A DNA stretch of 64,000 bases from Cymbomonas tetramitiformis (lineage: Eukaryota; Chlorophyta; Pyramimonadophyceae; Pyramimonadales; Pyramimonadaceae): the NCBI GenBank assembly GCA_001247695.2, contig LGRX02009758.1, positions 1-64,000 on the forward strand, in the 5' to 3' direction. The notes beneath the pieces are model-generated. The model worked only from the letters and a program-made list of their open reading frames with translations. It made no database searches and was not told the DNA's origin. Shown here piece by piece: positions 22,012-33,800 of this stretch (position 1 is its first letter; every line of letters begins with the position of its first letter). Made by a program: the position numbers and the translations under genes.

Positions 22012-24321
22012 ATGGACCACGCCAACGGCCTCTCTTCGGAGATGTTGGAAACAATCTGGAACATGGGGCTGNNNNNNNNNNNNNNNNNNNNNNNNNNNNN
22101 NNNNNNNNNNNNNNNNNNNNNNNNNNNNNNNNNNNNNNNNNNNNNNNNNNNNNNNNNNNNNNNNNNNNNNNNNNNNNNNNNNNNNNNNNNNNNNNNNNNN
22201 NNNNNNNNNNNNNNNNNNNNNNNNNNNNNNNNNNNNNNNNNNNNNNNNNNNNNNNNNNNNNNNNNNNNNNNNNNNNNNNNNNNNNNNNNNNNNNNNNNNN
22301 NNNNNNNNNNNNNNNNNNNNNNNNNNNNNNNNNNNNNNNNNNNNNNNNNNNNNNNNNNNNNNNNNNNNNNNNNNNNNNNNNNNNNNNNNNNNNNNNNNNN
22401 NNNNNNNNNNNNNNNNNNNNNNNNNNNNNNNNNNNNNNNNNNNNNNNNNNNNNNNNNNNNNNNNNNNNNNNNNNNNNNNNNNNNNNNNNNNNNNNNNNNN
22501 NNNNNNNNNNNNNNNNNNNNNNNNNNNNNNNNNNNNNNNNNNNNNNNNNNNNNNNNNNNNNNNNNNNNNNNNNNNNNNNNNNNNNNNNNNNNNNNNNNNN
22601 NNNNNNNNNNNNNNNNNNNNNNNNNNNNNNNNNNNNNNNNNNNNNNNNNNNNNNNNNNNNNNNNNNNNNNNNNNNNNNAAGATGCCAATGCAGACGTGAG
22701 GTGGGCAGCGGTTGAGGCGGTTGGGAGGCGGGGGGAGCATGCAGCGCCGCATGCCGGAGCCATCGCGGCACGGCTGGATCATGCCAATGCAAGCGTGAGG
22801 TGCGCAGCGGTGGAGGCACTGGGGAGGCTTATGGAGCATGCAGCGCCGCATGCCGGGGGCATCGCAGCACGGCTCGAAGATGCCAATGCAGACGAGAGGT
22901 GGGCAGCGGTGGAGGCAGTGGGGAGGCTGGGCGAGCATGCAGCGCCGCATGTCGGGGCCATCGCGGCACGGCTGGACGATATCAATGAAGCCGTGATATG
23001 CGCAGCAGTAGAGGCACTGGGGAGGCTGGGGGAACATGCAGCACCACATGCCGGGGCCATTGCAGCACGGGTGGAAGATACCAATGCAGAAGTGATGGGG
23101 GCAGCAGTCAAGACACTGGCGAGTCTCGGGGAGCATGCAGCACCACATGCCGGGGCCATCGCGGCACGGCTGCAAGATGCCAATGCAAGCGTGAGATGTG
23201 CAGCAGTCGAGGCACTGGGGAGGCTCGGGGAGCATGCAGCACCACATGCCGAGGCCATCGCGGCACGGCTGGAAGATGCCGATGCAGGCGTGAGATATGT
23301 TGCAGTGGAGGTATTGCAGAGACTTGGGGAGCATGCAGCGCCATATGCTGTGGCCATCGTGCCAATGCAAACGTGATATGAAGAATAATGAACGCACTGA
23401 GGACGCAGGGGGAGTATGCAGTGCCACATGCTGGGGCCATCGCGGCACGGCTGGAAGATGCCAATGCAGACGTGATATGGACAGCATCGGAGGCCCTGGG
23501 GAGGCAGGGGGAGCATGCAGCGCCATATGCCGGGGCCATCGCGGCACAGCCGGAATATGCCGATAGCGACGTAATGTGGGCAGCAGTGGAGGCATTGGAG
23601 AGGCTGGGGGAGCTTGCAGCGCCCCATGCCGGGGCCATCGTGGCACGGCTGGAGCATGCTAGTGCAGGCGTGAGGTGGGCAGCAATGACGACAATAGGGG
23701 GGCTTGGGGAGCGTGCAGCGCCCCATGCCGGGGCCATCGCGGCACGGCTGGCGCATGCCGATGCAGACAAGAGGAGGGCAAACAGTGGAGACACCTGAGG
23801 GGGCTTGGGGAGCATGCAGCGGTACGTGCCGGGGTCATCGCCGCACTGCTCGAAGATGCCAATGCAGACGTGATATGGACAGCATGGGAGGCAGAAGAGA
23901 GGCTGGGGGAGCATGCGCCATATGCCAGGGCCATCGCGGCACGGCTGGAAGATACCAATGCAGACTTGAGGAGGGCAGCAGTCGAGGCACGGGGGATTCT
24001 GGGCATTGACTGATCTGACCCAGGGTCGGCCGACGGAATACCCACCCACTGGTCGAACCATTTGATCAGAAGACCTTTACACCGATCCCAACAACAATCC
24101 CATCCTAAGCGGACGTTGCAGTGCAGGAAGCTTGTGCTGCGCATCACAAGCATGCAGCGTTACGGGCCTGCCAGTTGCAAGCGCAGATCGATCAAGAGAA
24201 CACAAATGAAAGGAAGGAACGGAAAGACATGCAATTTGTTTCATCGATTGCCTCCAACCAGGATTTGGATCCCTTAGTGCGTGTCAAGGCAAATGGACGG
24301 ACGCTTGCTTGGCTTGGGTAG
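22012..24321 (+). pseudogene. HEAT-repeat protein gene, frameshifted and interrupted by an assembly gap
   Basis: A possible start is the ATG at 22012 (MDHANGLSSEMLETIW), just before the gap. After the gap the plus strand encodes tandem 39-residue HEAT repeats (117-bp DNA unit) of the form DANADVRWAAVEALGRLGEH then AAPHAGAIAARLE. Seven follow in one frame to a stop at 23376. A loss of about 17 bases relative to the repeat consensus causes that stop. Three to four more repeats continue in a second frame (23388-23798), and two more in a third frame ending at 24013. A possible final coiled-coil exon lies at about 24124-24321 (QLQAQIDQENTNERKERKDM), after GTGCAG. HEAT arrays of this type are protein-binding scaffolds. 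At least two shifts plus the stop argue for a pseudogene, although assembly errors next to a gap in repeats are an alternative. Confidence 0.65.
22072..22678. other. Assembly gap (607 N)
   Basis: Undetermined bases fall inside the HEAT-repeat gene. The gap probably reflects collapsed 117-bp repeats. Confidence 0.99.
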
Positions 24322-24799
24322 TGATGTTGAATTTGCAACCAATCATAGCTCCTTCCCTCCTGTAACATTAATTCTCAACATTACGTCCCGTGTTCTCCTT
24401 TGGTGCTCTTTTTTTGCAGCACAAACTCCGTCTTAGGTCTTCTTGGGTGGACCTCAAAAGGATGCGTACTAAGGATCGCCTTCAACATCATCGTGGTTCC
24501 CCTTGCCCTGGTTGTCAACGACAAACAAGAGTAGGGAAAACTTGAGTGATCCCGAATCAAACCCGTTTGAGAAACACCCTTCATCCTTCGTGTATCTATT
24601 CTTCATGGATTTTTTTTTTTTGACATTCATCTTGTGTCGCCACATATACACATTGCATGCGCTATTTATTTATGGTCCCAATGCAAGCTATGCCACGACA
24701 ATTACTTCGTTCCTGGGATATCATCATATGCATCATAATGCCTAACAGAAAAGGCACGGACATTGGAGATACATCTCAAGTGAATTGCGCCGGGTAAAA
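24322..24799. other. Intergenic, no gene seen
   Basis: AT-rich spacer with a T11 run near 24609. Nothing functional was identified. Confidence 0.4.
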
Positions 24800-25780
24800 A
24801 TCGAGGAATGGTCCGCACAGATATTGGGAACATATTGGGGGTGCGCCTCCGATGAACTTCGAGGAGTATCGGTCCCGGATGAATATCGGTGAGTGCCATT
24901 CACAGTGTTTTCCGAGTGTGTCTCGGGCGAATATCGGTGAATGCCATTCCCGGTTATTCGGAATGCGTATCGGGTGAAAATATTGCCAGATGAATGCGTC
25001 TCGGGCGAATATCGGTTCATGACTTATTCATCATTGTTGGAGTGTGTGTTGGGTGACTATCGGTGAATGATGTACTCGCATATGATCGCGGAGTGTGTCT
25101 CGCGTGGATAACGATGACTGCCATTCAGAGATCATCGGAAGACGTCTCGGGTAAATATCAGCGAATGCGATGCAGAGATATTAGCAACTGCAAAAAACTT
25201 GTTTCATGGTCGCGACCATGCATTTAATAATAATGACCGCGAAGCGGCCGATGTCGCGACCGCGAAGCGGTCGTCCGCGAGGCCAATTATTCATATTGAC
25301 TTATCTTACGCCGCGCAGCGGCCATGCGACACAGTGACACAGGCCGATATAAAAATATTCACGTGTTTATAAATCTGCACCTTTGTAAACAAATAAAACA
25401 TTATATCTTATAATTTGGCCATCCGACATCATAATCTAAACGTGGCGTAGTGGTACTGCAGCCAGGTTACATCCAGGAGGTAAGGGGTTCGAGCCTCGCC
25501 GGTGGTGGCACCTGCTATATTTTACCATAGAGTATGCGTACTCGTACTGGGTACAGTGCCTCCTAAACTCAATAATAAAGTAAATACAATGTAACATGAT
25601 ATTAGCAATAGCGGTTTTATAGTTTTGTCACAATGTGTATCGGGAGAATATCGGCGAATGCCATTATTCGGATAGTTTTGCGATGCGTCCGCGGGTGCAT
25701 ACCATTCTCAGATTTCACAATGCATCTCTGGCAAATATCCATGAATGCCTCCGGTGAATAGCCTTGCATCCGACCGATAA
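24800..25780. repeat. Degenerate tandem repeat with a 410-bp insertion
   Basis: Irregular units of about 40-58 bp share TCTCGGGCGAATATCGGTGA followed by ATGCC-ATTC. They occupy 24800-25187 and resume at about 25625-25780 after the insertion at 25188-25597. Confidence 0.7.
25188..25597. mobile_element. 410-bp insertion flanked by an 11-bp direct repeat, with tRNA-like pol III boxes
   Basis: GATATTAGCAA occurs immediately left (25177-25187) and right (25598-25608) of the insert, the signature of a target-site duplication. Inside, TGGCGTAGTGG (about 25443) resembles a tRNA A box and GGTTCGAGCCT (about 25487) a B box, at tRNA-like spacing, but the stems do not fold as a tRNA. A GACCGCGAAGCGGTC hairpin is also present. 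A SINE-like retroposon is the best guess, though the pol III boxes are not at the 5' end as would be usual. Confidence 0.55.
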
Positions 25781-27811
25781 CATTTGAGAATTCTTTTTGG
25801 TACACCATAAGTATACTGTACGGTGGCTGCCTGATCGAAATAGCGTTTCGTTGCGCGACATATGCTTTATCAAAGAGTTTACACTTCTGATATGTTTAAG
25901 AGTTGCAGATGTAATATGATCACAACTATCTTCCGCATGGTATGACTGCTCTTCAATTGTTTTGGGGGCGGAACTGCAATAGACCACGAAGGCGCGAAAT
26001 AACACTCATTAATATATTTATGCTACGTGTCAAAAGGATCTTAACACTCGTTTCACCTTCCGCATCAGTTTATGGGTTAACGTTATATACTTCGATATAT
26101 CAACAATGATATATAGTCTTAACACTATGAATTGACTCGATATTTCTTGACTAGAAGACAAAGATGTTGTATAGATTGATTCCTTTTGTATGCTGCAGTA
26201 CACACTTGGTTCACGAATATCAAATGCTCAAGCTTAGTTGCGAATTGCTTTTGGGGAGTTGAAGCATCTACATACGCACATTCGTCCCCAACGTGCACCG
26301 TACAATGTGGCGCGGTAAATTGTAAATCGATGTACGCGCATAAATGCATACTTAAATACGAACGAAAATGCGATCAAAAGTCAAACGGGACTCGACGAAT
26401 ACGTAGTCATCGCGCACAAAACATTAAAAAATGTGACAATCACGTATTGCCACCTTCATCTCCGACTTCGCATCCTTCCATCCCAGTCTCAGCCCCCCAC
26501 CACCGTCCCGGTAACGGCCGATTCTCCGCCGGGATGAGCTGTTAGCGCAGTTTCTTGCGTAGTTTTCGCCTGCTGCGGTTTCCTTGCCCGTCACAAGTCC
26601 TTCGTTATGATAGTGGGAGTAGCCCCTTATTTTTTTCACTTGGCCAGGGTCGGCATGTGCTTGCTACGATGCCGCTAACACACGGGCAAGTTATCTAAGG
26701 ACCCTGGATGCACTGGAATTAGTAGGTGAAGCGAATGTGTTGACCGCGACTGATTTATTGGCTCAGCCATCCGTGGATATTTGGCTCCACGCAGATGTCA
26801 TGATTTGCACATCAACATTATGACGAACATGTCATTATTTATTCCAGACGCGGTCTGTCGACCGTTGCATTGTCGGGAAATATCGGTCAACTTGCACTAC
26901 AGTTCGCGACGAGATTTTCTTGGATAATCATATATGAAGAAAAAGAACTCAAACCCACCTCAATAATGGTTCAGAGCTACCGCCGGCTAGCAGGGGTGAC
27001 AATATCAAACTCGAATATTCGGAACCTACCAAACCACACTACCGCGCTATTACATGGGGGCAATATCCAAATCCCTACTTTTCGCTCGGCGCAAATATCT
27101 CAGCTTGCCGTTACGTCATGTTCCGACTTCCCTACCATTCTGTAGTCGACGTAAATATCTCATCGTATTCGACGGTTCCTTCTGTTATTCACACCTTTCT
27201 TCACATACCGCGTCTTGACGTTTTAATTCGATCTCATTTCCCGAATTTCATAGCCGGCGGGAATCAATCGCGTTTTCATGATGATCGCCCAATGATTTCT
27301 AGCAATGTATGACCCCGCGGTCGATGGAATCTGATCTGCTGCCCCAAAATATGATATAGCACGCGCACACACCTGAGCATGTGCGAGTCCGAATAGAGAT
27401 CTTCCAACCTTGCACTACATCATGACCCCCATGAAAAATAGTTTAACCGGGGTGCTCTATACCCGGTAAACCGAGATCAACAGGAAATCAAAAGGGAGAA
27501 CCCCCATTCATAACCGAATGACGAGTATACCTACCTGGCTAATGAGCATGCGATGATTTCCAAGCGAGCGCATCACACCCACCATGAATGGGCAACATAC
27601 GCCATACAAGGTAGTCTGCGGAGAGCTGATGATATCGCTGTCTCAATTATTCTCATATGGATGTCAATGGCAAAGCTTCTCTTGAATGATTCGACACGAG
27701 ATGTAACAATCACACCAGCAAGCCTACACATTACTCATACTGAAGTGAATTTCATTCTGTCCATGGGATCTAAAACTACGCCTTCAGATTATCTTTAGAT
27801 GTATTTCTTTG
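25781..27811. other. Gene-poor region downstream of the ARM gene
   Basis: Only short frames without domain features are present on either strand. The ARM gene ends at 27812 on the minus strand, so its 3' UTR should lie here. Confidence 0.4.
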
Positions 27812-30800
27812 TTATTTCGTGACGATATTGGGCCTAGGGGAAGCCACATCGACACCGAGCTTTTTCAGAGCTTTGAAAGCGTACAGCTTGCCATCCACAT
27901 TGCCGTGCATGGATAGTTCGATGAGGGGCTCCCTGGCACCTGATTTCAAGATCTCTTGTGTAATGCTCTCATCGCCCGATAGGTTGGTAAGGGCCATTGC
28001 GGCATATAGCTGACACTCGGAATTGGCCGACATCAGCATTTCCACCAAAGTTGGAATCGCACCCGACTGGGCAATGCCTACCTTCAGGTCGCCATCCACC
28101 GTAAGATTTGTCAGCGCACGAAGTGTGTACACTTTGCCTTCCACAGAGCCATCGCGCATCAGCTCCACGAGTGCCTCGATGCCACCAGCTTCCGCAATCT
28201 GCGAGCGCAGGCACACCCAAATCAGCCTTAGGGCTGATGTTGTGTTGCTCACATCACAGCCTCCCATTCATCCCGGCATGTTGTTCGCTTGGTTCCCGAT
28301 CCTCATTCTTGGCAGAAGAAACCCTCGCATGCCCCACCTTTATGTACTGTACGAGTGCATGCCATGCCTCTAGGATGCCATCGAGGTCGTGTGTGACAAA
28401 TGACCTGCATGCTAAGGGCACCAATCATATCGCGTTTGCATGGTGCTACGCCATGCGGGCACACGTCGCTATCAAGGGGGCTGAAAGCACCTGCTTGCGG
28501 AGCGTCGTCTCAGCAGCGAGATTCGTGAGGCCCATGGCGGCATAGGTGCGGCCCTCCGGAGTGCCCGCCTGCAGCAGCCGCACAAGTGCCGGGACTCCGC
28601 CGGCCTGCGCAATCTGCGGCTGCACCGAGAACGAGTCCTTGTCGAACACCTGTCAAGCAGGGCAAACGCTCCCCCCAGAGGTAACCCATCAGGCCCACAG
28701 ACATCATTTCAACATAACACCCGAAGGCCTACCAAGGCAAGCGAATGATGAGACACCCATCCCAGCAGTGAGCTCGTCCACTCGGCATCGGCGAGAGACG
28801 CCTCATCCGATGCGCCGAGCGCTGGTCGCGTCTTTAGCGATGCGAGGTGTTGAAGCGACGGCCTGTTAGTCTCGAGCCCCTCAGCTCTGTCCACCGTGTC
28901 CATCACGCATTGGAGAGCGCAATGGACTGTGCACAATCAATTTCAACTTCAGTTTCAATTTCAATCATGGCAAGACCTCATGATGCTGGATGTTTGGAAT
29001 GCTGCTGCCCCGTCATGCCGTGTAACTCACTCTTTGACCCGAATACACTCCTTGAAATCCAGACCGAGCCCACTAGGTGCGCCACACCGAAAATTGCATG
29101 CACGGTTCCAATACCCGCAGCGATTACACTTGCAAAGTGAGCAGCGGCATTAAGAGGGGCTCGGAGGAGAGGGGTAACAGACGCGCAGCAAGCAGATAAC
29201 AAAGCGGATGCCACAGCAAAGTTCGGCGAATGAGATGAGACCTGCAGCACTGGGAGCATGGCGGCAGCATATGTGTTGATCTCATCGTGGGGCTCGTTCA
29301 TCATCTTGATGAGCTTGGGGATGCCGTTCTTATGCACAATGTGCTCCCGCGCATGCCCGGACAGGCTGAGAAGCGCGCGCACAGCACATAGCTTCGCCTG
29401 CGCGGCCCCACACCTCATCTCTGTTTCATAGGCCCCGGCTGGCCAGCTTGCGCGCCACGTCATCATTGCGGAGCGACATTTGGGGGTGCGTGGGCCATCC
29501 TGATTGAAAGTGATGCGAGCGTATTGAGTTGGTAGCTGGGTGGCCGTGCTGTCATGAGCGCTGCTGCGGGTTGCGCGGCTGCGGGCCCTTGCGGCGCACT
29601 GCGCAGCCTGCAGGGAGGGCGCCGAGAATGTTCAGATGGGAGCGGGCAGAACTTCAGCGGTTTCAGAAACGGCGCTCGGGGGAGCGGAAGCCGCGAATGC
29701 CAGGTGGAGGGCAGTACGGCCTCGATCTGTTGTAGGACCGCTGACTGACGGGCGATGGTATAGAAGGATCGGAAATGCCACGTGGCGACGGAGACAACAG
29801 TCCAGGTCCACCCGTGGCCTCCGACGTGGAGAAAAGTACGGTGACTGCCTTTCAGACATTCTTTCCTCTCGGGCATCAGCAGCAACCCCGAGAAGATGGG
29901 TCGAGGGGGGGCAGCGCAAGATGGCCCGGGCACTGAGCGGATTGAAGGGAGGGCGCAGACAGGGCCTGGGAGACCGTGAAGGCGTGGACGTAATTGCCGA
30001 TGCTGATTGAAGGCCGCAGCCATATAGTGGCAAGAAGCTACAGCTGCTACACGCCCACGTGCACATGACGATCGCCCAGGTGAATATGGCGATATCCCAC
30101 GTGCACATGACGATCACCCAGGTGAATATGGAGATCGCCCACGTGCACATGGCGATATCCCACGTGTACATGGCGATCGCCCACGTGTACATGGCGGTAT
30201 CCCACGTCCAAATGGCGATCGCCCACGTGTGCATAGCGATATCCCACGTGTACATGGCGATCGCCAACGTGCACATGGTGATATCCCACGTGTGCACGGG
30301 GATCACCAACGTGTACATGGCGATCACCCACGTGCAAATGGCGATCGCCCACGTGTACATGGCGATCGCCCGTCTGTACATGGTGATCGCCCATGTGTAC
30401 ATGGCGATCGCCCACGTGTACATGGTGATCGCCCACGTGTACATGGCGACCGCCTTCGTGACTTTTGGAGGCCTCGACACGATGACGGCGATCAACTGGG
30501 AGCGTGCGACAGAAGCCATCATGCCGTGCTATGAACCGAGCTCCGGAGAGAGAAGGCTGAAGGCAAGGCTCTGGCTGGCAAAAGACAGCCTCGCCCCCCC
30601 TGGAGGAGCATGACACGGCTAAAGGAACTCCTCGAGCATTGGGAGCGAGCAGAGCTCAGCTGGTGAGGGCATCGGAGTGAACTCCGGCGATGGAGGGTTC
30701 TGTCTGAGCAGGCGAGGATGGTGGAGACCGGCTTGGCCAACATGCGGCTGCGGCTGCACCAAATAGATCTTCAGGTGTCTCACTCCGGAGGGGGAACGGC

Positions 30801-33800
30801 TTCTCTACTCACCATGCGAGGACGGCGGGCGCGGCGCACGCACCTGCGGCATCGGGAATGCGTACGGAGAAAGTGTGCCAGCGCAGGGGGTGGTCACAGC
30901 TCTCCTCTCGCAATCCATGGTCGCATCGAACACGCGGACACGCGGGACCGAGGCTACGGCCTGCTACTTCGAGTGAACAGCCCCGCAGAGTTCATATCGC
31001 TCCGTCTCGTACATTCCCCTCCCCGGGATGCTTGTCGGTGGCCCTAGCCAGGCTGCTCCTCCAGAGGCAGGGAAGAGTCACCGCCCGCACCTGCGTGGAG
31101 CCTTGGTCCAGCAGTTGGAGCAAGGCCTCCGTGCCGCCGAGCTCAGTGATTGGGCCGTGCAGCGCTGGCTCTCCCGCCAAGTTGCGCAGCGCCGAGGCTG
31201 CTTCCATTCGTGCATCCGACGAGGTATCCTTGAGCAGGTCGATCAACGGCGGGAGCCCCCCATGCTCCGCAATCTGCACCCCGAGGGACGTTCCCACTGC
31301 GAGGTTCGTCAGCGCGGCCGCCGCGTACATCTTGCCCTGCGTTCCCAAACCCCAGACGCCCCCCCCCAGCCGCTCCCACGCCGGCGCTAAGCAGTGGCAA
31401 TATGCTGGCCGCACCATCGCCCAGGCGCCGCTCCATGCGGGCCCATCACAGCTCCTCTGACTAAGTCAAGGTGGGCAGCCTGGCAAGCCAAGTACCATCT
31501 GCTGCCATGAGATGCACGTGCGTGCCTTGAGACGGGCCGCGCTGCCTAATGAAAGCACACCTGGTATCTTTGATCACACGAGAGATGCCATGTTCTCGGC
31601 GGTAGCATACGAAGTGCTCGGCACAGTCAGCGCAAAGTTTCACTGCTAACGACCGGAGATGCTGCCGGACGCGTTCAACTCAGCGGCGCGCGAAGGCAAG
31701 ACGCCTCAGGCATTACCTCACAACGTACGGCTCATCGCGGACGACTCTCACAGGGCACGAGCTCGCCCTCACGGGACACGAGATTCCACGCTGCGGAACG
31801 TTTGGAGCCTCACGCCCCTCTCGTGTGGGCGTCGTGGGATGGGCGCGCGGTGGCCACCTGCTCGCTGCCCTCGCGGGAGAGCTGTATGAGCGCCGGGATG
31901 CCCCCATCCGCCGCCACCGTGGTCTTCAGCGCGGCATCCGCAACGAGGTTGCGCAGCGCGGTGGCGACATAAAGCTTACTCTCAGCGTTCGCCTGCAGCC
32001 ACACATCAGTCCTGCTCCATCAACTCGATGGCGTGCTTGCCCCCGTCCGTCAACCCAACAACCGCCGCTCCCTGCCTAGGGGTTACCCTTCTTTCCATCA
32101 AAGCGAGGACACCTTTTCCGCGGTCGGGGCCACCCAGTGCTGGCTGCTCGGGCGAGTGAGGGCATCGTGCCCACCTTCATCGTGCCGTCCGTCAGCAGCA
32201 GCAGCATCGGCGCAACGGCGCCCGCCTGCACGATGCGCCCCGTCAGCGAGGTGTCCAGCGCCAGGTTGGTCAGCGCCATCACGGCGTAGGTACGGCCTTC
32301 ATCGAGGCCGTCCCGCAGCAGCTTGATCAACGGCGGGATCCCGCCCGCATCTGCAATACTGCGCTTCAGCGAGTCCTCCTCCTCGGCAAAAATGGTGAAC
32401 ACCATCGCCGCGTAAGTACGCGCCTCCGGCAACCCCTCCCGCAGCAGGGTGACCAGCGCCTGCAGTCCCCCGCGGCGCTCCATCTCCAGCCCAATGCCCT
32501 TGCCCACGCCAAACACCTGCCCCAGAACCACCGGAGCACCCTTCCTTGCGCGTGCCCTTGAGGATTACCGGCGAAGCCGTCCCAACCATGAATTGTACTC
32601 CCATGTGGATTTCCAGGGCGATCAAAGCCGTGCCTTCCACCTCTGGATGGAAACTGGACCGCTTAGAAGCTCTCCTCCAGGTTCAAGATCAGACGGTGCT
32701 CATAGCTTGGCATATCCCGTGTATCACAGGCCGGTTGGGTGGGTCAGCCGGCAGCCTAAGAGTGCAAACGCTTCGAGGAAGACGCGGACGCGCTCGAGTG
32801 GAATCCATGCGCGCAGCAGCATGGGCTGTCACTCTCGACATGTCGAACAAGGTGGTTCGTGGAGCCGAGGCGGTAATCGCACAGCCCGAGGGGGGGTTCA
32901 AGTAGTGCGATGCGCCCAAGGTGCGTGCACCCTAATTTCGACTGCTGTAGGCTGCCGTCATTGGTAGGTGGGCCCCGGAAGTGTTACAGGTGTTGCGATT
33001 TGTAACAAGATCAGCTGTAGCGTCCGATGGGATTTCCGGGATGACAAATAAGCATGCGCTTTGTCCGATAATGAGAAATCTGTGCCGTCTTTACGGCGCA
33101 CGGCCCAAACAATCTGCCGTTCCGATCAAGGCAGTCCCGGATTGCAGCAGTCCGGGCCTGCCATCGAAGAGCCTGTTGGGATCCAAGCGGTAGGGGCGCA
33201 GGAGCGCGCATATACCTGCAGCACCGGTATGGTGGCGACCGCGTACAGGCGCGCCTCCGGGGTTCCGGTCTTCAGCAGCTCCACCAGCTCCGCCACCCCG
33301 CCACCCGCCACAATCTCTTGGCCAGCATTTCCGGCGAGGTTCAGCAGAGCCCGTGCGGCGTGCGCCTTCCCCTCCGGCAGCGCCGCCGGTTCCCCCAGCA
33401 GCTGCAGCAGCGTACTGAGGCCACCCACCGCCGAGATGGTGGCTGTGAGGGGGGTGCACAGAGTCAAGTTCTTGAAGGTCCGCGCCGCCTCGAGCTTACC
33501 CTCCGGGGAGCCGTTGCCCAGGAGCTGCACCAAGGGCTCCAACAGGCCGTCGTCCGCGAGGTGCTGAATCAGTTCCGGATTTGCAGCCAGGTTTGCCAGC
33601 GTGGCAGCCGCCTGCATGCCGCACGGTTTTCCCTCAGGGCACAGGTGGTCCCACAAAACTGGAACATCAAAAAGTGGGCCGCGTTGCATCCCTGCCGTCA
33701 GCGGCCAGGCCCTGAAGGGTGACACGGCATAACCTGGCAACTCTTGTCTAAAATCTGGTGGGACTGGTACACTTTGTAAAAAATGAGACGCGATTTTCAG

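Noticed and set aside
22000..23646. Very long minus-strand frame across the gap and HEAT repeats
   Set aside because: It is an antisense shadow: the 117-bp repeat keeps several frames open, and N bases add hundreds of undefined residues. Only the plus strand gives the HEAT signature.
25440..25512. tRNA gene
   Set aside because: A- and B-box-like motifs are present, but acceptor and anticodon stems do not pair, so it is at most a tRNA-derived element.
30047..30616. Long frames on both strands with heptapeptide repeats (MAIAHVY, MYTWAIA, HVHVGDR types)
   Set aside because: All come from the 21-bp minisatellite within an intron of the ARM gene; any frame lacking a stop in one unit stays open.
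32449..32967. Plus-strand frame antisense to ARM exon 8
   Set aside because: Shadow of the GC-rich ARM exon; the opposite strand carries clear ARM repeats and splice sites.
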